From the NCBI RefSeq assembly GCF_015500095.1, contig NZ_CP062983.1, positions 1,054,001 through 1,118,000 on the forward strand: a stretch of DNA of 64,000 nt, in the 5' to 3' direction. This stretch comes from Phototrophicus methaneseepsis (GTDB lineage Bacteria; Chloroflexota; Anaerolineae; Aggregatilineales; Phototrophicaceae). Positions 1-8,410 of the stretch are shown in pieces. How positions within the stretch are numbered: the stretch's first letter is position 1; the number at the start of each line of letters is the position of its first letter. A model generated the notes under the pieces. It was given only the letters and a program-made list of their open reading frames with translations. It was not told the origin of the DNA and did no database searches. The position numbers and the translations under genes are program-made.

Positions 1-270
1 GTCGTCCCCATTGACAATGTAGGCCGTCAGGATACGCTGTACCTCTCCTGATGTGATAAACCCTTCGTCGAACAGATCAGGCAGGGTGTAGCGGGATTTA
101 TCACGCAAGTCAGTGAGGGCATTGCGCGTCAGCGATTTGAACCGTTGACCTTCGAGATAATTCTCAATCGGGTCACGGAGCGCCTTTACTTCTGGTCGAT
201 TCCATACCGCCATCGTCAGTGCCGACAGGACGTGGCCTGTGACCTGATCCAGCACTAAGTCGACGAACAT
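1..270 (-). CDS. N-terminal part of an unrecognised protein, cut by the window edge
   Basis: An ATG at 268-270 opens a minus-strand frame that stays open to base 1 (90 codons). The visible N terminus is mostly helical and charged, with a VWNRPE motif near residue 22, and shows no signal peptide or membrane segment. I do not recognise the family. A decayed second copy of residues 7-25 lies just upstream at 416-484, so this N-terminal module has been duplicated locally. Such helical N termini can precede NTPase domains in Chloroflexota, but nothing visible here proves that. The product is therefore left unnamed. Confidence 0.6.
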   Translation of the reverse strand, partial: MFVDLVLDQVTGHVLSALTMAVWNRPEVKALRDPIENYLEGQRFKSLTRNALTDLRDKSRYTLPDLFDEGFITSGEVQRILTAYIVNGDD

Positions 271-415
271 ACATTCCCTCTGAAATACATGTGAACAATC
301 ATAGTACCCATTGCATTGATTAAAAATCTGTTATTCGAATAAATTATGGTTCGTCTCCAATATGAACGGAGTGTCCCCTGAGGATATCTCAGACAAAAAC
401 GCAGTAGCGTATCAG

Positions 416-484
416 CTATTCTGGGCGGTTCCATACCGTCATCTTCAGCGTCGATAGGACATTATCAGTCACTTTTTCGATCAC
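416..484 (-). pseudogene. Decayed copy of the N-terminal module of the gene at 1-270
   Basis: A minus-strand frame reads VIEKVTDNVLSTLKMTVWNRPE and then a stop. It aligns with residues 7-27 of the neighbouring partial gene (VLDQVTGHVLSALTMAVWNRPE), with about two thirds identity. No start or continuation exists. It is a short remnant, probably left after duplication and deletion. Confidence 0.5.
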
Positions 485-528
485 ATTTCAACGAGTATGG
501 AATGCCCTTTAGAGATGTGTAAGGCGTA

Positions 529-565
529 ACGTAGCAACGTATCAAATGATGATATGTTGCTACGT
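529..565. repeat. Long inverted repeat (16-bp arms)
   Basis: The arms ACGTAGCAACGTATCA (529-544) and TGATATGTTGCTACGT (550-565) are complementary at 15 of 16 positions around a 5-nt loop. No T-tract follows, so it is not a standard terminator. It lies between two decayed gene fragments and could be a mobile-element end or a hairpin in a decayed transcript. Confidence 0.6.
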
Positions 566-613
566 GCATTGCTGCGAGTTATGGTTTTATAACAGACTTT
601 GGCAAACGTATGT

Positions 614-854
614 CTACGGTCCTATAAACGTGAGCTCGATCTCGTACTCGTCTTGGTAGAGTTCATCAGCAATTGTGATCGATCGCTCCAGAATGTCCAC
701 CGACAGTACACTGATATCATCGTCAGTGCCGTCAGGTCGTACAACTGGCTACCTTGGCCACCGTCTTTTCTTTGAGCAGTTCAGCACCACGTGGCTCTTG
801 AACCTACGTATGAATCTTCGTTTTGTCTGCATCTGTCATCCCTTTCTTGAACAT
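614..854 (-). pseudogene. Decayed 3' end of an unknown gene
   Basis: Minus-strand coding-like sequence runs from an ATG at 852-854 through an in-frame TAG after about 16 codons, continues with EPRGAELLKEKTVAK, and then needs a frameshift near 735 to enter a frame reading ILERSITIADELYQDEYEIE before a stop at 614-616. The composition (acidic, helical, ending in ELTFIGP) looks like a real protein end. With one nonsense and one frameshift mutation it is best read as a pseudogene. The family is not recognised. Confidence 0.35.
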
Positions 855-923
855 GGGATTTCATTTAGACCTGTGTCCATTATGCGGAGGTCAGCATCAT
901 ACGTCTGGCGAAATTTGGATTCG

Positions 924-2483
924 CTAGCTACAAGTTATAGTGAATGGGAAGCCATCAAATAGATAAGTTCCCCCGCCTGGTCCACCACTCACTTCAGACA
1001 TTCCTAGATTAGATGCGCCCACATAAAGCGTACCTTCCACCACATTGAAAGGAAATGTCACACTAAGTGTTTTGTCAGAGCCTGAGCCTACTGTAATATC
1101 ATATACAGCAAAATCAGGGTCGGGAATTGAGCTTGCCCGTATGATGATAAAGTTACCACGGCTTTCAACTAGTCCTAGGTCTTCCATAGCGCTCCACCGT
1201 CCTCCAACTGTGCCGCCTCCACTTGTAGATACAGTTAGGGTTGTACCAGCAGTTGCAACAAAATCGATGTAGGTAGCTAGTGTTTCTGGTTCAACAGTTG
1301 CAGTGATTGAGGCATCACAAGCATCAAGTCCAATTATGTCTGGGCCTTGTTCGCCACCGTAGTTTGTGCGAACTATCCTAATACTCGGTTCAAGTTGACC
1401 AATTTCCAGAAGTTGAAGTGGTAGTGCGTCTACACTTGCATCTGCGTAAGCCTGCACAGTTGGAGCACCAGCGGCGATGCCACTCGCGTCCAATGGGATA
1501 ATCGCTTGGGTACCTGCTGTAACCATAACGGAGTCATTTCCGACACTGACAACGGCCGATCCCTCTACAAGTGACACGGTCATCACATCACTTGGGACAG
1601 CTTGTAAATAAGCAGTTGAGCCGAGGCTGATGGCGACTTCATTAACCAGGAAATCAATCGCGCCTGCGCCATCTGGCGTCTGGATCATTAAGCCGCTGTC
1701 CGGTGCTTCGTCACACGGACGGTCCTCACCGCCAGAAGTAAACAAGAATGCTTGCATCGGTCCATAGACCGGGTCGCTCGTTTGTTCCTCGATCACGGTG
1801 TCCTCTGGTGCAGCGACCGATAGTGTGTTCACGTCGCCATCGACTGTGAACAGTGACACAAACACCCAGCCATACTCAGGGGTGGCATCTTCCTCGGCAA
1901 TATTGATTCGCACCCAATCCCCGGCTTCGTTGCGCGCGTTGGCTGTCACGGTAGCTCCACCATCAACCACACCAATTACTGCTCCACTCGTTGACGCAGT
2001 CGACCGCACATTGATGTTATTCCCAGCGGTAATATCGATGGTGACGGGTGGCGCAGTTTCCGCAGCGGTGTCAATGCTGTCAACATCCTGCGAGATCTCG
2101 ACATTGCCGAACAGCAGTAATTCGACGTTCTGTGTCGTGTCCTCTTCTGGTAGGTTAGCGCGCAACCTCAGAAGTGATACGCCCCATTCTTCGTTGTCGA
2201 TGTTCATCGAACTCAGGCGCAAACTCTCAATGTCAGCCACGTTAACCAGGTCACCAGTTTGCTCAAAGTTTAGGGAGTCCGGTGTGGCATCCAGGCGGAT
2301 GTTGCCGTAGCAGGCTTCGTCACGTCCAGTCGCTTCGCAGGCATCTTGTGTGACGCTGTAAGCTTGCTCGACAAGCGCCATACAAGCTTCGGGTTCGATA
2401 TCAACATCGTCTTGCGCAACGGCGACTGTTGCACCAAAAATTAACAGCACAAATAATGGGATCAAACGCAATTTCTTGATCAC
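924..2483 (-). CDS. Secreted protein with SH3b and FecR-like domains
   Basis: This 519-residue protein starts at a GTG (GGAG about 10 nt upstream) and has a signal peptide in residues 1-23 ending AVAQ. After a cysteine-bearing N-terminal region, residues about 147-215 form a bacterial SH3 domain (the NVRSTAS...GVVDGGATV...GWVFVSLF pattern). Residues about 270-340 (INFLVNEVAISLG-like start, VSLVEGSAVVSV, GTQAIIPLD) match the FecR-type beta module seen in secreted Chloroflexota proteins. The C-terminal 150 residues are beta-rich and end in TITCS. It probably acts outside the membrane in ligand or envelope binding. The domain calls rest on motif reading only. It is monocistronic. Confidence 0.7.
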   Translation of the reverse strand: MIKKLRLIPLFVLLIFGATVAVAQDDVDIEPEACMALVEQAYSVTQDACEATGRDEACYGNIRLDATPDSLNFEQTGDLVNVADIESLRLSSMNIDNEEWGVSLLRLRANLPEEDTTQNVELLLFGNVEISQDVDSIDTAAETAPPVTIDITAGNNINVRSTASTSGAVIGVVDGGATVTANARNEAGDWVRINIAEEDATPEYGWVFVSLFTVDGDVNTLSVAAPEDTVIEEQTSDPVYGPMQAFLFTSGGEDRPCDEAPDSGLMIQTPDGAGAIDFLVNEVAISLGSTAYLQAVPSDVMTVSLVEGSAVVSVGNDSVMVTAGTQAIIPLDASGIAAGAPTVQAYADASVDALPLQLLEIGQLEPSIRIVRTNYGGEQGPDIIGLDACDASITATVEPETLATYIDFVATAGTTLTVSTSGGGTVGGRWSAMEDLGLVESRGNFIIIRASSIPDPDFAVYDITVGSGSDKTLSVTFPFNVVEGTLYVGASNLGMSEVSGGPGGGTYLFDGFPFTITCS

Positions 2484-2883
2484 AGATGAGGCTCCATATT
2501 GATTGAATTGATAAATAGCGATGCACTGAGATATTGTACGTCACACTTTATATTATGAGTCTACAGATTTGGTTAAAAATTGTTGTTCAGATATGTAAGG
2601 GTGTACTTAATTTATCATAATAAAGCTTAAACCATGTCAGGCATTGGATTTTAGACTTGACAGGATAGTCTTCCCGAGCTTAGCTCAAGAAATAGTGATA
2701 ATTTCCCATAATGTCAACTGAATAGAGAATAACCTGTCATAGGCTCCCCAAAATGTGGTCACGTCAAACTTGGCATTCTTAGAAAAGTAAAAGGAGCTGG
2801 GGGATTTTTCGTCAAGAAACAACGATACAGGATCATGAGATCCTGAAATTGTGAAGCCATGCCGTGAAAGGGTTGTTTGCGTC
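2484..2883. other. Intergenic region with no supported gene
   Basis: This AT-rich 400 bp lies between the GTG start of the SH3b protein and the end of the XRE gene. The 71-codon frame at 2685-2900 overlaps the XRE 3' end, has no recognisable domain and is not called. I see no clear hairpin or repeat. Confidence 0.5.
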
Positions 2884-3309
2884 TCATGTATCAACCTCAT
2901 GCATTGTGAGTGCCATGTTTTTGAGCATGTGGAGCACGAAGTCGAGCCGATCTTCTGGAATCATGCTCAGGATGTCTAAGGCTCTCTGCTGCCAGATTTG
3001 CGTTTCATCCTCATAGAAATACATAATTGGCTTGCCAAGCGCCCTGGCCCATATCGGTAACTCGGTCACATCAAGTCCAGTCAGGCTGTTTTCGACATTA
3101 GAAATGGCAGATTGACTCGTCTCAAGCAATTCGGCAAGCTCGTCTTGCTTGAGCTTGGCTTCACGACGAGCCTTGCGCACGAGTTCCCCTAACCGCTTTT
3201 CAGACTGTTTTGAGCTAGAATTGTTGACCTTGCGCCGTTCATCAAGTTGTCTGCGAAGAGACAGTGTATGTTGCCAAAAGGAGTGCATCCCGATCAGCAC
3301 CTTCATCAC
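2884..3309 (-). CDS. XRE-family HTH transcriptional regulator (copy A)
   Basis: Residues about 40-100 form a helix-turn-helix of the XRE type (LVRKARREAKLKQDELAELL, TSQSAISNVEN). A conserved tail follows (WARALGKPIMYFYED...MIPEDRLDFVLHML) that is nearly identical to the genes at 22380-22712 and 13428-14684. The first 35 residues replace the MEPDLKKQ start of the other copies. They read on from an upstream open frame, so either the start is uncertain or this is a fusion made by recombination. GTG 3309, ATG 3306 and an internal ATG are all possible starts. It stands alone, without the small ORF and recombinase that accompany copies B and C. Confidence 0.75.
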   Translation of the reverse strand: MMKVLIGMHSFWQHTLSLRRQLDERRKVNNSSSKQSEKRLGELVRKARREAKLKQDELAELLETSQSAISNVENSLTGLDVTELPIWARALGKPIMYFYEDETQIWQQRALDILSMIPEDRLDFVLHMLKNMALTMHEVDT

Positions 3310-3484
3310 CGTGACCTGGGTGATCGTTTTATCTTCGTACCAGCTTGAAAGAGGTGCAGAAACTAAAGAACTCGCAGAAGCATCAGCGACATAATGTCCA
3401 TCAAAATTGTGAAAACAACTACGGACAAGCCTTGTTGGCTATACTCAAGATTCTATCCGTTCTTATGAACTAAACTCACTTTTT

Positions 3485-5638
3485 CTATTTAACGCTTTTA
3501 CCAACGATTTCAGATAGCAGATCAAAAATCTCATATGGATTAGTATTCCCAGGAAAGGTGGCAACAATGCGATTTTCATGCTGCTCAGTTATTGCTTCGT
3601 CAAATGTAAAGGCAGAGATTACAATAATGGGGATTTCGCTCAGTTCAGATGTGTTTTGTAGTGTATTGATAAGCTCAAATCCATCGCTATCCTGCTCTAT
3701 GATCAGGTCCAAGATAATGACGTCAGGTTGGAATGTCTTGATAAGATGCAACCCACGATTTGGATCGTAGGCGTGTTTGACCTCAAATGATTGTTTGAAC
3801 GTTTGCAACATGCGCTCAACGAGTTGGCAAAATCCTCGATTATCATCAATGATCACTACCCTCTTTACATAACCGATTTCTGCAAGGGCCGATTCCAGCT
3901 CAACAGATGTGATGGGCTTGTTTAAGCATTTTTGGACGCTTAAGAACTTCTCCGACCACTTATTATCAAAGAGTTTGTATTCGATGAGGGGTATATCTAC
4001 AAGTGCCTGAGTAGCAATTGGTTCATGACAATTCGCATTAAAAACGATGGCCTGAGGTTGATAGTTTTCACAGTGATCTTCCCAATTCTGGGTGTTAGTT
4101 ATATGCACAAAGTCAATTTTGTCGTTTTTATTTCGAAGCCGATCAACAATATCATCGGTAGCGTCATAGACTAGGACAATAGGCGACTTTTCGGTTGAGT
4201 TAGATTTACTGATAACGGGTTTATTAAGAGGCTTGGGCGATGTTGAAGCTAATTCATAGTTTTTCTTGGTGGGTATTGTAAAGTAGAAGTTGGCTCCTTG
4301 GCCCAAATCACTTTCTACCCAGATTTTACCGTTGTGTGCTTCTACTAATTGTTTAGAGATCGCTAATCCCAAGCCTGCGCCCTGATGTTTCTTACTCAGC
4401 TTTGAATCAATCTGATAGAATTCCTCAAAGATATGCTGATGGTCTTTTTGTGCGATGCCGATACCTTCATCACGAATAGAGAATACAAATGCTTCTATGA
4501 AGTCATCGTATTTGATCTGTATGAAGATACTGCTCCCTATATCAGAAAAGTTGATGGCATTGGTGAGTAGATTAATCAAAACCTGGCGGATGCGCGTCAT
4601 ATCGACAGTGAGTTCAGGCATTGCAGGTGCAATATCAGTGTAAATGGTTATATTTCTGGAAACAAACGTTTCTTCCAAAATAGTGATGGCACTATTCAAC
4701 AATTCACCTGCGGCACATCCTTCTAATGACAATGAGAATTCGGATTTATTCAATCTTGAAAGATCAAGCACATCATTAATCATGTTAGCTAGGTGATAAC
4801 TATTGTGGTAAATGTGGGCAATATCTGTCCGTAATGCCGGTGGCCAATCTGACTTACCATATACACGCGGAGAGAAGAAGAGCACCTCGCTAAACCCAAC
4901 AATGATATTTAGCGGAGTACGTAATTCGTGGCTAATATTTGCTGCGAATTGTTCTTTTGCCCGCTTTGCAGCTTCTGCTTCTCGCTGTGCTCGTACCAAT
5001 GCGGTTTGCATACGTAATAGCTTTTCATTGGCAGCCCTGAGCGCTTTCACAGTACGGTTAAGCTCGCCTTGACGATCTCTGGCAATCTCCAAAAGATCGA
5101 TTGATTTCAGCCCGAGCATCCAGGTCCAGTCTATCGTTCGATGCAATGCCTGCCTCACAATAACAGATAGGGCCAGGGCGCTGATCATTGCGATATACAT
5201 CACAATTGTAGGGTAATCACGATATTGCAGCTCAGACAAGATAAAGATACTGGCCAAGGCGAGCGCAGTCGTTAGCCATTCACCTCTGTTTATGAGAATC
5301 GCATTGACGAGAATCAGCGGCATACTGAGGAACGGAATCCAAGTTTCTGAAAACAGGACCATAGCCATCAGAACGCTTAAATTACAGATAGCCAGCAAGA
5401 GCATACGAGCGCGTAGAGGGTGTTCAGCGCGTAGCTTAAGGATCAGTGTGCCCAAAAATGCATGAAATACCCAGAAAGCCCCCAATAACCAGGGGAAGGG
5501 TTCAACAATCAGCAGCAACCAGGCAATAAAACCGCTGGAAATGATTAATAGTATCGCAATTTGGGAAACGAGATCACTGCGTAGGCTCTCTAGATTGACG
5601 TCATTATTCGCAAGTTGCATCGGATGTCTGACTCTCAT
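3485..5638 (-). CDS. Membrane hybrid histidine kinase with two receiver-like domains
   Basis: This 717-residue sensor kinase has about six membrane helices in residues 20-165, a coiled coil at about 190-235, and a HisKA domain with the phosphoacceptor histidine near residue 237 (NISHELRTPLN). The ATPase domain carries the N box (NLLTNAINFSD), G1 (DEGIGIA) and G2 (GAGLGLAISK). A receiver-like domain follows at about 475-580, where the acceptor aspartate position reads IVFNAN, so it looks phosphorylation-dead. The final receiver (about 595-715) has VVIIDDN and VIILDL and should be active. Its ATG overlaps the stop of the upstream response-regulator gene as ATGA, so the two are translationally coupled. 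Confidence 0.88.
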   Translation of the reverse strand: MRVRHPMQLANNDVNLESLRSDLVSQIAILLIISSGFIAWLLLIVEPFPWLLGAFWVFHAFLGTLILKLRAEHPLRARMLLLAICNLSVLMAMVLFSETWIPFLSMPLILVNAILINRGEWLTTALALASIFILSELQYRDYPTIVMYIAMISALALSVIVRQALHRTIDWTWMLGLKSIDLLEIARDRQGELNRTVKALRAANEKLLRMQTALVRAQREAEAAKRAKEQFAANISHELRTPLNIIVGFSEVLFFSPRVYGKSDWPPALRTDIAHIYHNSYHLANMINDVLDLSRLNKSEFSLSLEGCAAGELLNSAITILEETFVSRNITIYTDIAPAMPELTVDMTRIRQVLINLLTNAINFSDIGSSIFIQIKYDDFIEAFVFSIRDEGIGIAQKDHQHIFEEFYQIDSKLSKKHQGAGLGLAISKQLVEAHNGKIWVESDLGQGANFYFTIPTKKNYELASTSPKPLNKPVISKSNSTEKSPIVLVYDATDDIVDRLRNKNDKIDFVHITNTQNWEDHCENYQPQAIVFNANCHEPIATQALVDIPLIEYKLFDNKWSEKFLSVQKCLNKPITSVELESALAEIGYVKRVVIIDDNRGFCQLVERMLQTFKQSFEVKHAYDPNRGLHLIKTFQPDVIILDLIIEQDSDGFELINTLQNTSELSEIPIIVISAFTFDEAITEQHENRIVATFPGNTNPYEIFDLLSEIVGKSVK

Positions 5639-6858
5639 ATGATTTGCAACTCTTTCAGCGCTGAGGTAACAACATTTTGATTAATTGGCTTTTGAATAAA
5701 TAAAGAAGCGCCAAGGGAAAATGCGAGGGCTGGCTCGTTAAGGACGGAGCAAATAATGATCGGTATGTGGGCTAATTCGCTGATATTCTTGATGTTCTGT
5801 AACAACTCCCAACCATCCATCTCTGGCATCATCACATCCAGGATGATTGCGCTAGGAGGGTTAGTCCGAGCAAATTCCAGTGCATGATGGGGGTCTGATA
5901 TACCGTATGCCATGATGTTGTGGACGGAGAGATAGCGACTCAGTAAGTTTACCAATGCCTGATTATCATCGATTATCAAAATCATAGTGCTTAATGAAGG
6001 CATATGCAGGCTTATCTTCCATGTGCCATCACTATCTAAAGTTTGCGAGAGATCCCAATGCAAAATGTTAATCAAGTTTTGCACGGTAGTGTCAATCTCA
6101 CAGTAGGGTGCATCGAGATTTTTGGGCGTATAACAGAAATTGATGATAATCTCTTGCACAGTCTCAGTCACGATAATGATAATATCGTTGTCTTCTACAT
6201 GGAGGATGAGTCGCGCAAGAATGCTAATCAGGATTTGCCGAGCCACAATCGGGTTCGTTGAGACAAGACGTGTGCGCTCGACGGATGAAATATCGACCTG
6301 AGTCGCATGTTTTGTGATGAGTTGGTCAACTGCTTTACATGCCCCTGCGATGAGTTTAAAGACGTTCGTCAGTTCCAGTTCGCTATCTAAATTTGTAAAT
6401 TCCTCCTCAACTGAGGATGCTGTATGGATGGTTGATTTGTCCGTGGTGTGGTCGCTCGACAGAAATTTGACCAGCATCTTGGCGATGGCCACTTCCCCAT
6501 TGCGTAAATCTCGGTGTGCTTGCCGTATTGACAATGAAAGCTCGTCAGCTGTGTCCTGGATGAGCATCTTTTCGACATAGTGGAGTTGTAGCAGATTGTA
6601 TGTCCGAGCGTGGGGAGAATGAAAGCTCGTCTGTGGCCCAGGATTTAAAGATTCAATAGCTCGGATCACCTGATCGTGAACGTAGCGAATGTCACTTTCT
6701 AGAGGTATTTCTTCTTTCAAGCGTTGGATCAGATCAGAGTTTTCCAAGTATGCATAGTCATATAAATGCTTGAGTATCTCCTTGACGACATCAAAAACTG
6801 CATCGGAAACTTCCGTCTCTTTTGTGCTCACGATCGTGACCTCAAAGCTGTGCTTCAT
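5635..6858 (-). CDS. Response regulator with sigma-region-4-like HTH and C-terminal receiver
   Basis: This protein has 407 residues. Residues about 85-125 (LQLHYVEKMLIQDTADEL, LSIRQAHRDLRNGE) read like a sigma-70 region 4 or LuxR-like helix-turn-helix. Residues about 160-280 look like a decayed HATPase fold (ARQILISILARLI in the N-box position, without ATP motifs). Residues about 292-405 are a full receiver (ILIIDDN, AIILDVMMPEMDGWE, IIICS, IQKP). It is the first gene of a two-gene operon with the hybrid kinase. It is divergent from the sugar transporter at 7045, and three direct repeats lie in the shared intergenic region. Putting the receiver at the C terminus is unusual for a DNA-binding regulator. 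Confidence 0.8.
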   Translation of the reverse strand: MKHSFEVTIVSTKETEVSDAVFDVVKEILKHLYDYAYLENSDLIQRLKEEIPLESDIRYVHDQVIRAIESLNPGPQTSFHSPHARTYNLLQLHYVEKMLIQDTADELSLSIRQAHRDLRNGEVAIAKMLVKFLSSDHTTDKSTIHTASSVEEEFTNLDSELELTNVFKLIAGACKAVDQLITKHATQVDISSVERTRLVSTNPIVARQILISILARLILHVEDNDIIIIVTETVQEIIINFCYTPKNLDAPYCEIDTTVQNLINILHWDLSQTLDSDGTWKISLHMPSLSTMILIIDDNQALVNLLSRYLSVHNIMAYGISDPHHALEFARTNPPSAIILDVMMPEMDGWELLQNIKNISELAHIPIIICSVLNEPALAFSLGASLFIQKPINQNVVTSALKELQII

Positions 6859-6917
6859 GCATTTTATGACGCTAGATTATACAACAGTGCCGCTTAAATC
6901 ATGTTTTCGCTTCCAGC

Positions 6918-6946
6918 TTGGCACATAGTTGGCACTTCCCTGGCAT
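6918..6946. promoter_or_regulatory. Three direct repeats at 11-bp spacing (candidate operator)
   Basis: TTGGCAC at 6918-6924, TTGGCAC at 6929-6935 and CTGGCAT at 6940-6946 repeat with an exact 11-bp period on one DNA face. They sit between the divergent response-regulator gene (start 6858) and the binding-protein gene (start 7045). The spacing is typical of response-regulator sites. Binding is inferred, not shown. Confidence 0.45.
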
Positions 6947-7044
6947 GCCTATCTAAAAATGGAATGTTATAGTGCCACTAACTTAAATGACGATTGGTTT
7001 TTGTCATTTGGCTCATCGCATAAGATATGTTATGGAGAAAATTC

Positions 7045-8319
7045 ATGTTAAAAAAACGTGGTCTAAGTCGTAGAGATTTTCTTAAGATTTCAGGGTCTGC
7101 TGCTGGCCTTGCAGCAATTCAGTTAGCGGGAGTTCCGCATATTGTTTCTGCTCAGGGTGCTACCAACTTGCGATTCGCCTGGTGGGAAGAACGTTTTATC
7201 GAGACGATGAATGGCTTTATCGATGAATTCACAGCAGATAAAGCCGATACGCAAGTTGAACTTCAGATTATTCCCTGGGAAGCTTATTGGGATCAGTTGC
7301 CTATCGCTATTGCGGGTGGTGAAGCCCCTGATGCATTTTTCCTGGTATCGGGTCAGGTTCAGAATTTCGCCGCGTTGGGTGGCTTGCTGAATCTAACACC
7401 CTATTTTTCAGAAGAAAAAATAGCTAGCTTCCGTGAAGCACAGCGTGCCTTTGTAACCTACAACGAAGAACTTATTGCACTGCCTTTCACAGCAACCATG
7501 CTGACGACCTTCACCAATATGGATGCCTTTAGAGCAGCGGATATTGAACTGCCGGCTTCTGTAGAAGAAGCCTGGACCTGGGACGAGTTCCGCGAGGTAT
7601 TGCGTGGCCTCAAACAAGCGAATCCTGATCTCGCTTATGGCTATATTGATGATGGTCGTGACTTCTGGTGGTTGCCCTGGTTCTACTCGAATGGTGCGAG
7701 CCTCATCAATGAATCGCTTGATGGCTCTGCCTTCAATACCGCAGAAGCTGAGGAAACATTCACTTATCTGGCTGAGTTGACGGCGGAAGGACTCATTGCA
7801 CCGCCTGGTGAATCCCCAGATTTGTTTGCCTTTGGTGCAACTGCACTCAGAGGATCAGGGCATTGGGGTGTCCAAAACCTGCTTGATGATATTGGTGGCG
7901 GTTTCGAACTTGGTACAACCTACTTCCCGCAACGTACACACCCTGGTTTGGCGCTAGGTGGCGACTATCTGGCAGCTTATGCAGATGGTGAAAATGCTGA
8001 GACCTCGGCGCAGTTCCTCGATTTCTTGACGTCGGAAGTTGTTCTGAATCAATATCTGTCAGATAACACGTATCTCTCTCCACGTAACGATATTGAAGTC
8101 GATCATGGAGAATTTCAGCCTATGATGGATATGGTCAATGAACAAGCTGAAGCTATGGCATCCGAATTGCTGACCCTACACCGAGGGCTGCCTGAATTTA
8201 ATCAGATTAATCAGGTCTTTACAGCTGAGTATCAGCTTGTGCTTCTTGGCGAGAAGTCCCCTTCAGACGCAGTGCAGACCATTAGCGATGCGGTAGACGC
8301 AGCACTGAACACAGATTAA
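7045..8319 (+). CDS. Sugar ABC transporter substrate-binding protein (family 1)
   Basis: I place the start at the ATG at 7045 because GGAGAAA lies 5-11 nt upstream; a 6-codon longer ATG frame at 7027 has no such site. Residues 8-14 (SRRDFLK) and the hydrophobic stretch after them make a Tat-type signal peptide ending near SAQG. The mature 390 residues have the extracellular solute-binding family 1 pattern (GEAPDAFFL, AWTWDEFRE, GGDYLAAYADGENAE). It would bind an oligosaccharide outside the membrane and deliver it to the two permeases that follow. No ATPase gene is in the operon, so a shared MsiK-type ATPase is likely. Neighbouring genes suggest arabinose-containing sugars. Confidence 0.88.
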   Translation: MLKKRGLSRRDFLKISGSAAGLAAIQLAGVPHIVSAQGATNLRFAWWEERFIETMNGFIDEFTADKADTQVELQIIPWEAYWDQLPIAIAGGEAPDAFFLVSGQVQNFAALGGLLNLTPYFSEEKIASFREAQRAFVTYNEELIALPFTATMLTTFTNMDAFRAADIELPASVEEAWTWDEFREVLRGLKQANPDLAYGYIDDGRDFWWLPWFYSNGASLINESLDGSAFNTAEAEETFTYLAELTAEGLIAPPGESPDLFAFGATALRGSGHWGVQNLLDDIGGGFELGTTYFPQRTHPGLALGGDYLAAYADGENAETSAQFLDFLTSEVVLNQYLSDNTYLSPRNDIEVDHGEFQPMMDMVNEQAEAMASELLTLHRGLPEFNQINQVFTAEYQLVLLGEKSPSDAVQTISDAVDAALNTD

Positions 8320-8339
8320 TTGCATAGGGTATGAATGTT

Positions 8340-8371
8340 AGGTGGCTGAAAGTGTATCCTCTCAGCCACCT
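8340..8371 (+). promoter_or_regulatory. Intercistronic hairpin between binding protein and permease
   Basis: The arms AGGTGGCTGA (8340-8349) and TCAGCCACCT (8362-8371) are perfectly complementary around a 12-nt loop, with only a weak T-rich stretch after them. Such hairpins commonly stabilise the upstream mRNA or partly terminate, so that the binding protein is made in excess over the permeases. Confidence 0.65.
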
Positions 8372-8410
8372 GCTTTATATGCCACATGTTAAGTAGAAGA
8401 GATTTGTTAC

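Noticed and set aside
675-962. Plus-strand 95-codon ORF
   Set aside because: It lies antisense to the decayed fragment and the end of the SH3b gene, and has low-complexity, non-protein-like composition.
2685-2900. Minus-strand 71-codon ORF after the XRE gene
   Set aside because: It overlaps the XRE 3' end in another frame, has no domain and no convincing ribosome-binding site.
6918-6946. Sigma-54-type promoter (TGGCAC elements)
   Set aside because: The second element lacks TTGCA and the motif repeats three times at 11 bp, which fits an operator better than a promoter.
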